Shown here: positions 31,240 to 42,330 of the stretch, piece after piece
How the letters are laid out: every line of letters begins with the position of its first letter
Position numbering within the stretch: position 1 is the stretch's first letter
DNA from: Eukaryota sp. TZLM1-RC
Taxonomy: Eukaryota > Metamonada: BaSk clade
Assembly (NCBI GenBank): GCA_040285825.1
Contig: JAUPSS010000003.1
Coordinates: forward strand, 310,001 to 374,000
DNA length: 64,000 nt
Reading direction: 5' to 3'
The notes under the pieces: generated by a model
What the model was told of the DNA's origin: nothing
What the model saw: the letters and a program-made list of their open reading frames with translations, nothing else
Database searches by the model: none
Made by a program: the position numbers and the translations under genes

Positions 31240-32605
31240 ATGTTTGATTCAGGTAAATTTATCCTGCGTTCAACCACACCATCAATTTTTCTTGAATTTT
31301 GCAGAATTTTTAACGAATTAAGAACCAAATTTTTGGCTAATTTGCTCGAAATTGATTCTTCTTTTTTACGTAGTCTTATTTTTTGTAGCACAGAATTGCG
31401 AGGCCCAGATTTTCACAAATCTCGATATTTGTGTAAAGCTGCTTTTATTGGTGGAGGCAAAAATTTCATTTTTGAATTTTTGAATCGCTTTTCTGAAAAC
31501 CAACATATAATTGAATGTTGTGTTAGTCATTATTTGGTGTCTTTGCACAATGAAATAGGCTGCCTCTCCCCTCAAATATGGTCCAAATGCTTTCCTACCG
31601 ATATTCTAGAAATTCAACCCAGAAGTTTGATTTCTTTAATGTTTGCATACGCCAAATTGCAGAAAAAAATACTAAAAGTTTTTGGAAATTTGTATTTTAC
31701 TGTACGTCCTAACTTGGCTAAGAAAACGAATCCCGTTTTTGCTAACATTTTAATTGATCTTAAGGAAAGTAGCTCAAGTTGTCTCATTTCCCATATTCCA
31801 AATGTCTATGGTTTATTGTTGAATGATCATCAATGGACAACTGCCCTAAGGATGAGGTGTTTTCGGTGGCCGTGCAGTGTGCGAAATGATTTGATTTGTC
31901 GTTGTGGTCAGCTCATCAATTTGAATCATTTATTCGATTGTAAAATTAATATTACATATCGCTCAGTTGTTCACGATGCTGTTAGAGACCAAATATACGC
32001 TATGTGCAAAAGTCATCACATTAAAGCTTTTGTTGAACCTCTTGTGCGTAAGTTGTCACCTGAAAATGAAGATGAAAATACTTTTGGGAAACGCCATGCT
32101 GATTGAATTACACCAGAATCTGATGGTGTGATCAAAGTTGTTGATGTTGTCACTGTTGTTGCTTGTAAGGATTCAGCAATTGATTTTGCCAATAAAGATG
32201 AAACTCCGCTCTGCTTTGCTGAAAAGAGCAAAATCAAAAAGTACAATGAGCCCTTATCTCAGCTAGGACGTGTTAAGCATGTCAAGTATCAGCTGGTTCC
32301 ATTAACTGTTTCTCTTTTTGGTAACATTGGAATATCTAAAATTAAATTTCTCAAAGGTTTCAGAAGTTTAATAAAAGAAAGAGCGGGAAAAAAATTGAAC
32401 ATTTATTTCTGGCACAACAGAATTGTTTTCAGTATACTTAACGCAAATCCCGAAATGATAACCAAAGCACTGCTACAATTAGGAATGAAGTATGAGAATC
32501 GCTCATTCAAGAGGTTTGATGATGTTGATGCGTGTATTGAGGATATTGAGTTCTAATTTTTCTGTTTAGTTGTCCTGTTTGCGTTTCAAAATAATAGAAA
32601 CTCTG
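31240..32605 (+). mobile_element. Non-LTR retrotransposon copy C, 5'-truncated
   Basis: One frame from about 31240 to 32556, broken only by a TGA at 32104-32106 (copies B and B2 have Leu there: RADLVAPG). It encodes the region after the RT domain, a CRCGQLINLNHLFDC knuckle, the endonuclease core and the conserved C-terminus (NRIVFSILN...EDIEF). It starts just upstream of the divergently oriented Fanzor copy 2 and is followed directly by copy B2. No target duplication could be recognised. Confidence 0.85.
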
Positions 32606-34050
32606 TTTGTTGACTCAATTTGGAAATGAATTAGAATCAATAGAAAATTTAAATATTGAGAAACATTTGAAAATCTTTTTCCTAAAAATTTGTTATTCTG
32701 GAGAATTTACTCATATTTTGAGATCAACATCACCATCAATTTCTTTGGAGTTTTGTCGAATTTTTAATGAACAAAGAACCAATTTTTTAGCAAAATTGTT
32801 GGAAATTGATGCATCTCAGTTACGAAGCCACATTTTTTGTAGTACAAATTTTAGTGGTGTTGATTTTCATAAATCAAGCTACCTTTGTAAAGCTGCCTTT
32901 ATTGTAGGTGGTAAAAATTCTATTTATGAATTTGTGAATCGTTTTCCTGAAAAAATTCATCTCATTGAAAATTGTGGCAGCTCTTATCTTATTTCTTTGC
33001 AACAGGAAATTGAAACTCTTTCACCCAATATTTGGTCTAAATGTTTCCCCCTCTGATATTGTGGAACTTCCTCCAAGAAGCTTGCTCTCCACTGACTTTT
33101 GCAAAATTGCAGAAAAAAATCTTGAAAGTTTTAGAAAACTTGGATTATATTGTACGTCTTAGCTTTGCTAAAGAAAAAATCCCGTTTTTGCAAACTTGTT
33201 GATTGATCTTGAAGACAGTTGCTCAAGTTGCCTAATCTCCCAAATTCCCAACATTTATGGCCTTCTACTTAATGATCACCAATGGACCACTGCAACGAGA
33301 ATAAGATGTTTTCTATGGCCTTGTTCATTACCAAATGATTTAATTTGTCGCTGCAAGAGTGTTGTTACGCTTTGCCATATTTTAAACTGTCAGTATTTTA
33401 TAACTTGTCGCTCAATTGTTCATGACTCAGTTCGTGATCAATTATATGCCATGTGCAAAAAATTCAATATAGAGGCATTTATTGAGCCATTAGTACGTAA
33501 GCTGTCTTCATATCAAACTGATGATTACTTTGGTAAAAGAAGGGCAGATTTAGTAGCTCCAGGGATCGATGGTGTTCTCAATGTTGTAGATGTTGTCTCA
33601 GTTGATATTTGCAAAAATTCTGCTGCTCGTGTAGTGTATTCCGCTGATTCGCATTTATCTAAAGCTGAAAAAAGAAGATAAAAAAATATGAAGAACCTTC
33701 GGCACAGTTAGGTAGAGTGGAACATGTGAAATATCAGTTTGTGCCGTTTGCAATTTCTCTTTTTGGCAATATTGGACCTTCAGGGTTGCACTTTTTTGAA
33801 AATTTAAAAAAAGTGTTACTGAATAAATCTGGTAAAAAAAGGAACTCCACTTTCTGGTTAAATAGAATTGTTTTTTGCATTTTCAAGTCTATTCCAACAA
33901 TGATTTCAAAGGCACTTTTAGCTATCGGTGTAGAATATGAACGTAATGCTGTGAGTAGGTTCAGGAATAGTGACGCTTGTTTGGAGGATATTGAATTCTA
34001 GATGGTTATTTTTATCTCAATAGATATTCCAGTTTTTTTTTAAAAAAATT
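32606..34050 (+). mobile_element. Non-LTR retrotransposon copy B2, 5'-truncated
   Basis: A close relative of copy B. It encodes the RT thumb onwards in pieces 32607-33056, 33196-33681 and 33717-34001, separated by small frameshifts. It shares the 3' tail (CTCAATAGATATTCCAG followed by a T/A-run). It starts at the TGTTGACTCAATTTGG that is internal to B, directly at the end of copy C, so one was probably inserted next to or into the tail of the other. Confidence 0.85.
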
Positions 34051-34509
34051 TCCAGAATTTAAATAATGAATTGGAGGAGATTCCTGGATCGAGAAGTTGC
34101 CAATAAAGGGTACGAACAGTATGTTCAATAATCTTCTACTTACCTGGAAACCTTGATGCTTTTGATAAATTACATTTAATGACTGTGATTGCGGGCTTCT
34201 TCAATAGTTCCTGAATTGTATCCAAGTTCAACTAATTGAAAATTTTAATCAATAGCTTGCAATCATTTACATAATAATCAGCCAGTTTTTGGAATTTGAT
34301 TGAATCATACATAGCATACTCAATAAAATTGAACAGTAAAAATAAACTCAACTTCTTAACATGAACAATATTGTATTTTGGTTAACGTTTTCTGTGAATT
34401 ATGTAAAATTTCTGTTTTAAATATTTCATAAGAAAAATTTTCCACTAGCTTGTGTTTAGTGTTTAAAATTTCTAAAACTTTTTCGCAAAAAATATTTAGA
34501 TTGTTCCCC
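34051..34509 (+). other. Decayed DNA between two retroelement pieces
   Basis: AT-rich, no open frame, no recognised repeat; probably the degraded 5' part of copy D2. Confidence 0.4.
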
Positions 34510-35165
34510 AAGCTCTGAATTGTTCTAAATTGCTAACTTATCGTTCTTCACTACATGATGCTGTTAGAGACACTGTTTTCAATATGGCACAAACTGCAAG
34601 AATATCGTGTATCAAAGAGCCCCTGCTGAAGGAAACACTTTCTCTGAATAATTTTGGTTCTGATGATAGAGGTGATGTATACTGTGATTGGATTAATAAC
34701 TCTGAAGCTGTTGTTGACTTTGTCTCATGTAATGTTGCAAACGATACTTTGGTTCACAGAAGAAAACTTAATCCTGTGGCTGCTCTGGATTTTAAAGCAA
34801 AAGAAAAACATAGAAAATATGATAAAGAAATTGAAGATGCAAATATCGATAGAAATACACAGCTGGTTTTTATTGCTTTCCCATTTTCGATAAATGGAAG
34901 ATTATCAGAAGAAGCAGAAACTTTTTTGAATGACTTCCAAAAAATGGTGCAAGAAAAAACAATGAAAAGATTTGATATTTTTTATGGCGTTCACGGATTC
35001 AATTTGCCATTATTAATAGATTACCACGGTTTTTCAATCGAATAAGAGAAACTTTGGCTAGACAGCAAGCAGATCAAGATTTTGTATAGGAAATCTTGGT
35101 TAAATGATTGTCGTCCCATTAGTTATGAGTTAATTTTATTAAGTGTGCAAATTCAATAAATTTTT
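34510..35165 (+). mobile_element. Non-LTR retrotransposon copy D2 (3' end)
   Basis: The frame 34530-35045 closely matches the one at 21756-22310 of copy D: same KEPLLKETLSLNNFGSD, the diverged endonuclease core CDWINNSEAVVDFVSC, and PFSINGRLSEEAETF. The uninterrupted 3' tail (…AAATTCAATAAAT) shows what the D tail looked like before element E entered it. Confidence 0.85.
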
Positions 35166-35549
35166 CCAATTGTTCCCCCTTTGATTTTTGAAAAATTGTC
35201 CATAATTACCGTGAAAAGATCGAGACTATTTAGACCATTAAATTTTTTTCATAGTGGTTAAGATACTGTCCTTACCGTTTGTTTGATTCGAAATTTGCAA
35301 CACCTGAAACTACTATTTCTAACCGCTTATACACAGACGGTAGATCAATGATGTTGAACTGAATTCAATAATGAGGTCAGGGTTAGTTGAAGTTATTAAA
35401 TTGAAAAACGAAAGTATCATTTCCAATTCATTGTTGGCTCTGTGTTCTGTTGTGAAACTTGATAGAATAAAAGAATTATTGTTCCAATGAAGTTAATGAT
35501 AATGAACATTAGACTCATTTATGTTTTTCTGAGCAGAAGTCATACCACA
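35166..35549 (+). other. Gap, nothing recognised
   Basis: AT-rich DNA with stops in all frames between a retroelement end and a possible minus-strand gene. Confidence 0.4.
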
Positions 35550-36243
35550 TTAAATTATAACTAATGGGTCACTGCCAATATTTGGCTGGAGTGAATTGAA
35601 TGAGTAACGATCTGAATTTGCATCGTCATCCTTTTCTACATAATCATTATCACCATCAACATCATTATTATCAATATCATCTGTTTTGACTTCAATAGTA
35701 TTTGACCGTAAAACAGTAAGCTGGTTTTTAATGTCAGATCGGCTAGACATTGTTTCAATATCAAAGAATATAATCTTGGAGTTATGTTCAGTAGTGGATA
35801 ATTTATGTTTCTTGCGTTTAAGAGTAAGTCCACAACCAAAAAGAGAAGGATGGTGAAGAAGTACCAGAAGTGTCCAAATTTTGAGGGTAATGAGAACCAG
35901 TTGCAGAAGATGTAGAAAGCAAAAAGGCTAGCAGGCGTTTGTGTTTTTCAGAGTTGGAAAGAGGTGTGGAATATGCCATGGTGGAAGCATCAATTTCCAA
36001 GTTCAGCGACGCAGGTGGTGTGTCTGACATGTAATGAAAATTATGAGCTTCTCTATCAATTTTTGCACTTGTCATCCGATTCTCGACTCCTGATTTCTGA
36101 GGTTTTTGACCCTCAGCATGGGCAACAATTGTTGTTGTGTTGTTGAACAGCAGAAAAAAATTTCTGCTTGGTCTCTTGTCATTGTTCCCCTCATTAGATG
36201 AAAGATCAAGCAAAAAAATCAAGCATTCTACTGTAGAACACAC
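35550..36243 (-). pseudogene. Possible host gene broken by a one-base shift
   Basis: The minus-strand frame 36243-35818 contains a plausible start at MSDTPPASLNLEIDAS (near 36030), then STPLSNSEKHKRLLAFLL, and ends after FSFW. One base away, the next frame continues with GCGLTLKRKKHKL and an acidic stretch (DDIDNNDVDGDNDY) to 35550. No GT...AG pair of suitable length explains the shift, so it is either a frameshifted gene or a sequencing error in the T-run (TTTTTGG) near 35840. No family recognised; it could be a disordered, charged regulatory protein. Confidence 0.35.
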
Positions 36244-36672
36244 ATGTTATTGAACGAGGTATTTTTCCTTAAAAGATGAAATTGGTTTAGCCCATTTAAT
36301 GATTCTATTGTAATTCCAATAAAATTATTATTCTGTTCGGCAATGAAATCAACTTCTACAGGAATGTACTATATGAAAGGTGCTAATAACGACTGTGCAA
36401 GCAACATGGAAATGCTGCTAAAAATCATTGTCAATTTATCAATTTTCATGTATTTCTTTTATTGATACACAGCACCAAACAAGTAGAAATACTACCTACT
36501 GCCTTACTTCCATTCCACCTCTAAATCTTTAACCATCCACAGTACATCCACAGATTGTTTTAGCATTTGTAGCTTATATATACTACTTGATGAAACAATT
36601 ATTATTAAATAAATAGAATAAATAAATTTTTTCACCCGAAATATAATATAACATTCGTGTAGTTGGGCCCTG

Positions 36673-37018
36673 TTATTGTTGTTGATCAAGTCCAACGAGT
36701 TCTGACAATGTATTTGAATTATTTTCATCAGAAAACATCAACTCAAAAAGTAACATGTGGTGCTTAATTCGACACTGGTCCTTGATGTGTGAATAGATTA
36801 AGTTCACAGTGTCTGTGAAACTGTTTGCAACTGTAATCAATAATGTATACCGACTTTCCTTGTGACATTAACAACACCGGCAAGCTATGGAATGTACTGT
36901 CGATTGAAGAAATGCCATTCTCTTTTGAAACAGTTACTGGCGGTGACTGGGTGTTGTCTATCGCATCAATACATGAAATATCGTGAACAAAGTCGACACA
37001 TAATGCAGGATCAAGCAA
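36673..37018 (-). CDS. Possible small host gene, exon/intron structure unresolved
   Basis: Two overlapping frames look coding. Frame one (37018-36850) reads LCVDFVHDISCIDAIDNTQ and STFHSLPVLL. Frame two (about 36870-36673) reads SRYTLLITVANSFTDTVNL, then CRIKHHMLLFELMFSDENN, and ends LVGLDQQQ. The step between frames near 36860 would need a +1 shift or a small intron that I could not place with canonical ends and a length near 28-32. No family recognised. The gene would be divergent from the PH-LRR gene at 37156. Confidence 0.35.
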
Positions 37019-37155
37019 TATAAAAGTTCTGTACGAGCAGAAGGTGTTGAGTGAATAAGCGAAGCCGTGGATGATAAGACAGCATCTTTAGAATTTATTC
37101 TATATTTTGAAAAATAATTTTGAACAAATAATCAGTTCGTCCTACAACTATAAGA

Positions 37156-38448
37156 ATGGACTACCACTCTCGTCCACCTTTGCCTCCTGCAGATAGTGGA
37201 ATCGTATACCAACTTGACACTCCCACTAATGATATTGATCAAGTGTCGAAGACAGGGTTTGTCTTTAAGGAAACCAAGACTGTTTTTGGTGTTAAATGGC
37301 CACGTACCTTTGTTCAAATAAGAGGTGTTTTCGTGGAGTTCTTTCCAGTCGACAGCTTAACAAAACCCTCTTTAACTTTACACGTCTCGTCTTGTGTATT
37401 TTCGTCTATTACAAAAAATAATCAGCACTGTGTGCACGTTCAATCAGGTTCTAACAATATTTATTTCTATTCAGGTTCCTTTAAAGACGTTGATGAATGG
37501 ATAGCAGCCCTTTCTAGTGCTCAGGCTCTTAGTAAATATTTAAGCACATGTGATATTGAAAGCATTATACCCGACTCTGACATTTTACCAGTCTTTGCAC
37601 TTAGTAATTGTGATGTTACTACCTTCACGATACAAAACAATCATATGTTGGTGAAAGTTTTCTCATGTATTGCAGTTCCTCTTCAGTATTCTAAGTTACA
37701 TTCACTCTCATTGATCAATGTAGCCTTAACCGATGAATCGCTCTATTTTCTAGAAAGTGCACTGTCTCGCATAACTTCTTTATTAGATGTAAATTTATCT
37801 CAGAATAAACTTTCAGAGATCGGGGGTAGCATATTGGGCACAGTATTATCGAAAAGCCACTCAATTAGATCTGTGATTCTTGATGACAACCACCTGTCTA
37901 ATGGAGGTTTAGAAGCAGTTGTTTCTGGACTCACAAGTCATAGAATAACATCCAACAATGGTCCAGTTGCTCTTCACACCCTCTCAGTCCGCAACAACTC
38001 TATTACAGGGGAAGGAATACAGCTGATGGTTGACTACATGGTGCCTGATTACTCTGATAACCTAGATCAGCAATCCATTATTCCTATTCAAAATATATAT
38101 CTTGGCCAAAACTCTCTTGGAGACTTGGGGATTGCGCTACTCAAAAGAATTGCGTTTGCCTCATTTCTCAAAGTATTGGATCTTTCGTTTTGCAATTTCA
38201 CCAGCAGAGGTTCAGAGTTACTAACAATGATGCTACAGAACAATGATTCCTTGGCAGAAATAGATCTTTCTGGTTGTGAACTCAACTCTGTGGCCATAAT
38301 CCAGCTAGCCAAATTAATCTCCATACATCCAAGACTTTGTATTGTAAGATTGGATAAGTGTAGCGTACATTGGGAGGAAATAGAACTTTTACTTAATGTC
38401 AGCAGCAGTAAAGAGCTGTCTATAAGCGACTTGGTGATTAAAAAATAG
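37156..38448 (+). CDS. PH domain plus leucine-rich repeat protein
   Basis: 430 residues, intact. A pleckstrin-homology-like domain lies at about residues 30-125 (KTGFVFKETK...WPRTFVQIRGVFVEFFP, closing with the helix FKDVDEWIAALSSAQAL, whose Trp is the PH hallmark). From about 180 to 410 there are ribonuclease-inhibitor-type leucine-rich repeats such as LLDVNLSQNKLSEIGGSIL, LHTLSVRNNSITGEGIQLM and LKVLDLSFCNFTSRGSELL. PH domains bind phosphoinositides and LRRs bind protein partners, so a membrane-linked scaffold or cytoskeletal regulator is a fair guess; PH-LRR order recalls CARMIL proteins but no further CARMIL features are seen. Confidence 0.8.
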   Translation: MDYHSRPPLPPADSGIVYQLDTPTNDIDQVSKTGFVFKETKTVFGVKWPRTFVQIRGVFVEFFPVDSLTKPSLTLHVSSCVFSSITKNNQHCVHVQSGSNNIYFYSGSFKDVDEWIAALSSAQALSKYLSTCDIESIIPDSDILPVFALSNCDVTTFTIQNNHMLVKVFSCIAVPLQYSKLHSLSLINVALTDESLYFLESALSRITSLLDVNLSQNKLSEIGGSILGTVLSKSHSIRSVILDDNHLSNGGLEAVVSGLTSHRITSNNGPVALHTLSVRNNSITGEGIQLMVDYMVPDYSDNLDQQSIIPIQNIYLGQNSLGDLGIALLKRIAFASFLKVLDLSFCNFTSRGSELLTMMLQNNDSLAEIDLSGCELNSVAIIQLAKLISIHPRLCIVRLDKCSVHWEEIELLLNVSSSKELSISDLVIKK

Positions 38449-38562
38449 TCAAAAATTGAAACTAATTAACTACCAGCAAATGATTAAAAACAATTTTATT
38501 GTAATACACCTAGAAAGTTTTTAATAATGTAAAGTACATAAAGAATTATTTAAATTTTAATA

Positions 38563-39111
38563 TTAATTATTTTCAGCCAGCAATAAATTCTTGATATTTG
38601 ATAAATTTGCTTCCAATTGACTGACTTTTTTCTGTAAATCGATCTTTTCCTGCTCTAGGAAGGAGTTTTTAGCTTCCAATTGTGATACAACGTGTTCAAC
38701 TTTCTCTCTGTATCTATTAATTTCATCAATGGTCATTTGTCGTGTGTGTTCCATTTCCTTTAGCTTAAGGGTCATATCACGCTCTCTTTGCTCATGTTCA
38801 GAAACGAGTTCTTGTAGTATTTTAGTTGAAGCATCAGAACAACATTCACATCCACATTCACACCGCTTTGGTTTACATGTCTGAGTTAGAGATAGATCAT
38901 CCTTCTCTGAAAAGCCGGAAATTGAGTTAAGAGATATGGTAGTGTTTGGTATGGTTTTGGATGTGTCATATGTATTAAATCTTTGAGTAGGACGTCGTGA
39001 CCTTGAAGAAGGTCGAAGAGAAGTGGTAAAAGGACGAGGACGAGGTCTAGAGGAAGAGCGTGATCGGCTTGATGCCCTATTTGTGTGCATATTTGTGTGA
39101 AGTAAAGTCAT
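38563..39111 (-). CDS. Coiled-coil protein with basic N-terminus
   Basis: 182 residues. The N-terminal 45 residues are Ser/Arg/Pro-rich (RSRSSSRPRPRPF), there is a Cys cluster CKPKRCECGCECC near 80-92, then a long coiled coil to the end (LVSEHEQRERDMTLKLKEM and LEQEKIDLQKKVSQLEANL). The Cys cluster could bind metal. The basic tail suggests microtubule, nucleic-acid or membrane binding, but no family is recognised. It is convergent with the PH-LRR gene. Confidence 0.6.
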   Translation of the reverse strand: MTLLHTNMHTNRASSRSRSSSRPRPRPFTTSLRPSSRSRRPTQRFNTYDTSKTIPNTTISLNSISGFSEKDDLSLTQTCKPKRCECGCECCSDASTKILQELVSEHEQRERDMTLKLKEMEHTRQMTIDEINRYREKVEHVVSQLEAKNSFLEQEKIDLQKKVSQLEANLSNIKNLLLAENN

Positions 39112-39135
39112 TTTTTTATGTCCTTTGACTACCTG

Positions 39136-39660
39136 AGAATTGAATAAATATCACCAACACTGATGTAAACTTCTCAGCACCAACGGTTACTATACAATAA
39201 ACACCTTGGAAATACGTTGATTAAAACAGCTACTGTCTGCCTCTTAGACGTCTCACACGCCTTGGTCTTCGGAATGGTTCTGGCCTAGTACCAATGAAAT
39301 ACTTACTGATTACAATCTTCAGCTGATTTCTGGAGACCAGTTGGTCTGACATCGAGGGCAATCGAACTTAGCGTTATTTACCCTTCCGCCATCTTGATAT
39401 ATCTTTCTTTGGAAGACCTTACGGCAATTGACTTTTGCTGAGGTCATAAACCCGTCCCCCACTTTGACGTTTTCAAAGTGTTTTTGGATTTGTTTGAGAA
39501 ATATCTTTCTGGGGGATTTCACAGCTTAACAAGATGGACCACCGCCGCCATGACCGAACCAAACTATAGTGTTTCTTCCTTCAGACAAGCGTTTAATTTT
39601 GTTAATAAAACTAGTTAGTCTCTTTTGTCTTCGTATGAAAAATCAAACTTATCAGTAATT
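39136..39660 (-). pseudogene. Fanzor lineage 2 fragment (3' end and tail), copy 2
   Basis: This region matches 61235-61765 over coding and noncoding parts. It contains IVWFGHGGGGPS, KSPRKIFLKQIQKH, the VGDGFMTSAKVNC block and CPRCQTNW. A short deletion (about 16 bases near 39335) removed the RuvC-III Asp (61 kb copy: WSRDISAS). There is also a stop (TAA) before KSPRK, and the RuvC-II Glu is changed (DGF for DEF). The C-terminal PFRRPRRVRRLR and the downstream hairpin region are conserved. It is 5'-truncated. Confidence 0.8.
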
Positions 39661-40322
39661 GAAAGTGAATGTGTAATTGCTAGAAAGATCAACACCCCAA
39701 TCATCAAGTCAACGCAGAAAAGTTTGAAATAAATTGTGAATTTCAAATTCAATTGGAGTGGTAACAATACGAGATGAATTTGTTAGAAGAATTCACAACA
39801 AACAGTAATAATACATCATCTCTCATCAAATCTGTTCATTGAAGAACCAGCCAACCAAAGAATTGCTAAATAATTCCCACTTTGACTGATCATCTGTTTC
39901 AACAAGACCGTGTCTCAAAATATTGTTAACAAATGAACAAAACAAATGAACAAAACAAATGAAAAACACATTGACAAAACTGATCTAGATACAAAATTCA
40001 AAAGTGGCCGTCAATGGCAATTGAAAGGGTTTAAGATAATGGAAAATTTTAAGAAAATTGCGAAGGACAAAGAAAAACATGTACACCCGGAGTCACAATA
40101 CACTGTTGAGTTTTCTCAAAAGGGTCAACACTTTACGCTTTGACTTTCACCAAGGACCAAATGACTATTGAGAGCACATAATTTTGTATCTTCTGATGCA
40201 GTCTTCTTTGTAGAGATAATGTCTGTGTAAAAGAAGTCTGATAAAGTGAATGGCATAGGCAAGTTGAAAATGGGTGGAAAAATTTGACCCGAGGAAAAAT
40301 ATTTCCAGGTTATTCTTCCGGA
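39661..40322 (+). other. Gap holding only a short unrecognised frame
   Basis: Contains the 12-bp repeat and a Lys-rich 65-codon frame (39946-40143) of unknown meaning. No other feature seen. Confidence 0.4.
39929..39966 (+). repeat. Short tandem repeat, 12-bp unit
   Basis: Three head-to-tail copies of aacaaatgaaca/aacaaatgaaaa. It lies at the start of a short frame (39946-40143, 65 codons) that I do not regard as a supported gene. Confidence 0.7.
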
Positions 40323-40480
40323 TGTTAGCCTTGGATAATATTTATAATAGTTTATTTATAGTTTATTTATAGTTATTGTATTATTGCGCGTATGCGCTTA
40401 AGTTGAGGGAAATCCTCTTTCCCTGGTAATAAATTACTTTACATTTCAGGTATACTATGTCTAACCCCCGCAGATCATCA
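40323..40480 (+). repeat. Solo LTR of the Ty3/gypsy family
   Basis: 158 bp, TGTTAGCC...GATCATCA, matching the inverse of the LTRs at 3.5 and 10.4 kb, with two 11-bp units. No internal region is attached, so it is a recombination product. The flanks are cgga on the left and tgga on the right, possibly a 4-bp target duplication with one change. Confidence 0.9.
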
Positions 40481-40780
40481 TGGAAAGAAATCCACACATT
40501 AGACAGTTCTGTTTATGAAGTAGTTGTCACGACATCAAATGACTTCTGTCACAAAAGAAGGAAGGTTCATTTTATTGAGTAAAAGAGGAACTAACATACA
40601 ATTCTAGACAGGTTTAGTCCTGCTTCTTTGTCAATAGAGGCACTGTATAACTCATGAAATAGGTTTTTTGAAGAGTGAGTGAAAACTGAGTGAGTTAAGA
40701 AACTTGTACTCACAACCCACTCAAAAAGTGGTCCTACAGTTCAATTATTTCCTACTCCCTTCCTTTGTACGAATGCTGTA
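40481..40780 (+). other. Upstream region of the MAPKKK gene
   Basis: No repeat or coding frame recognised. The solo LTR ends 300 bases before the MAPKKK start and could influence its promoter, which is speculation. Confidence 0.35.
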
Positions 40781-42330
40781 ATGGGGGGATGTTTCAGTAC
40801 AGCAGGTGACCTTGTTGTCACATACGACTCTCATCTTGAACATAACAGCGACACTCCAGCCTTTGAGAAGTATCACTGTTCACATTCTGAGCACTCCGAC
40901 CCCGATTCTCTTGAATTGATCGCCAACAATTACATTACATCTACTTCCACCAACAATATGGTCTCACTCGGTTTTGCTGATAGTCCTGCTTCAAACTCAC
41001 CTAATGGACGTCGGTCCGGTTCCTTTCTTTACGCTGTCAACCAAGATCTCACTCGTTCTGATTCAACTTTATCTGGTGATCAAATCAACTGGGTATCAGG
41101 GGAGCTATTGGGAAGAGGAGCTTTTGGTTCAGTCTACCTAGGCCTAGACTCTGATACAGGCATTCTCATGGCCGTCAAGGAATTTCCCACTTCTGATAAA
41201 TCACAAGCTGAACTTGAGGAAATCCAACAAGAAATCAATCTAATGAGGGACTTCTCCCATGAAAACATTGTTCGTTATTACGGGTGTAAAAGATCTAGAG
41301 GTTTATTGCACGTGTTTATGGAGTACGTTCCAGGTATGTTGTTACTTTACCATTGATCACCTCAGGGGGTAGCATTGCAAGCTTGTTGAGAAAGTTTTCT
41401 CATTTTTCTGCTGATGTTGTAAAGCATTACACTAGGCAAATCCTTGAAGGGGTTTCTTATCTTCACAGTCATTCTATCATTCATCGCGATCTAAAAGGGG
41501 CGAATCTTTTGATAGATAACAATGGAGTTGTCAAGGTTGCTGATTTTGGTGCTTCTCGTAAACTTCAAGGCTACCACACTGCCTTGAATGAATGCAGAAG
41601 TCTCAAAGGAACTCCCTTTTGGATGGCTCCTGAGGTCATTGAACAAGCGGCTTATGGTAGGGCTGCAGACATCTGGTCCATTGGGTGTTGTGTTATTGAA
41701 ATGTTGAGCGGCAGACCACCGTGGAGTGAATTCCCCCCTGTCACGGCTTTATTTCACATCGCGAGGTCAACACAACCTCCAAAATTCCCAAAGAATATTA
41801 GTTCCGAAGCAAAGGATTTTTTAATTCAGTGCTTTCATCGCGATCCAAAACTGAGACCATCTGCAAACCAGCTTCTGCTTCACCCTTTTGTCCAGGCTAA
41901 CCAAATTGCCCAACAACGAAGGAGTTCGGTGGTATACAACAGAAGAGAGCAGATGATTTCGCCTTCCGCTGATCCCTCGAGAAGACCTACCAGGACCCCT
42001 GACACCCCTGAACCAAACAAGGACGGACAACGGAGGAGGTCTTCGCATACGGCTAATTCATTATTGGTTGAACGGATGCTAGCTGAAAGATCTACATTGA
42101 ATTCTATTCACACTATGAGAAGTGGGGTTAAAAAGGATGAGATTAGTCACCCACGTTTAAATACTATTGATGAGTGTTATTCCATGGATAATTTCTCAAC
42201 TAAGGTAGAAGATTTTTCTGATGATGAGCGTTCTGTTGGTGGTGCTTCAATTGTAGACATTAAACAAGATGTTGAGAGAAGAATAAGGTATACTTCACAG
42301 TCAGATTTGTTAAAACATTTCAATAGATAA
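40781..42330 (+). CDS. STE11/NPK1-type MAP kinase kinase kinase, N-myristoylation motif
   Basis: Exons 40781-41333 and 41366-42330, with a 32-nt GT...AG intron (41334-41365). Splicing joins EYVP to GGSIASLL, as in the MEKK/STE11 family (EYVPGGS); 505 residues. Kinase landmarks: GRGAFGSVY near 111, MAVKE (ATP Lys) near 130, HRDLKGAN near 224, DFGAS near 242, GTPFWMAPEV near 270, then DIWSIGC. The activation-loop GTPFWMAPE is typical of STE11-like kinases, which phosphorylate MAPKKs. The N-terminus MGGCFST fits N-myristoylation at Gly2 and palmitoylation at Cys4, so the kinase is probably membrane-attached. The C-terminal 150 residues are basic and Ser-rich, probably regulatory. Confidence 0.9.

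Noticed and set aside
12068-32106. Possible reassignment of TGA as a sense codon
   Set aside because: In-frame TGAs occur in element A (15687), Fanzor copy 1 (13804), gypsy gag (7655) and copy C (32104). But TGA ends host genes (16658 membrane protein, Stealth, ELYS-like), and TAA and TAG breaks also occur in the mobile elements. Decay explains them.
39946-40143. 65-codon Lys-rich frame
   Set aside because: It starts in a tandem repeat, and nothing supports it as a gene.
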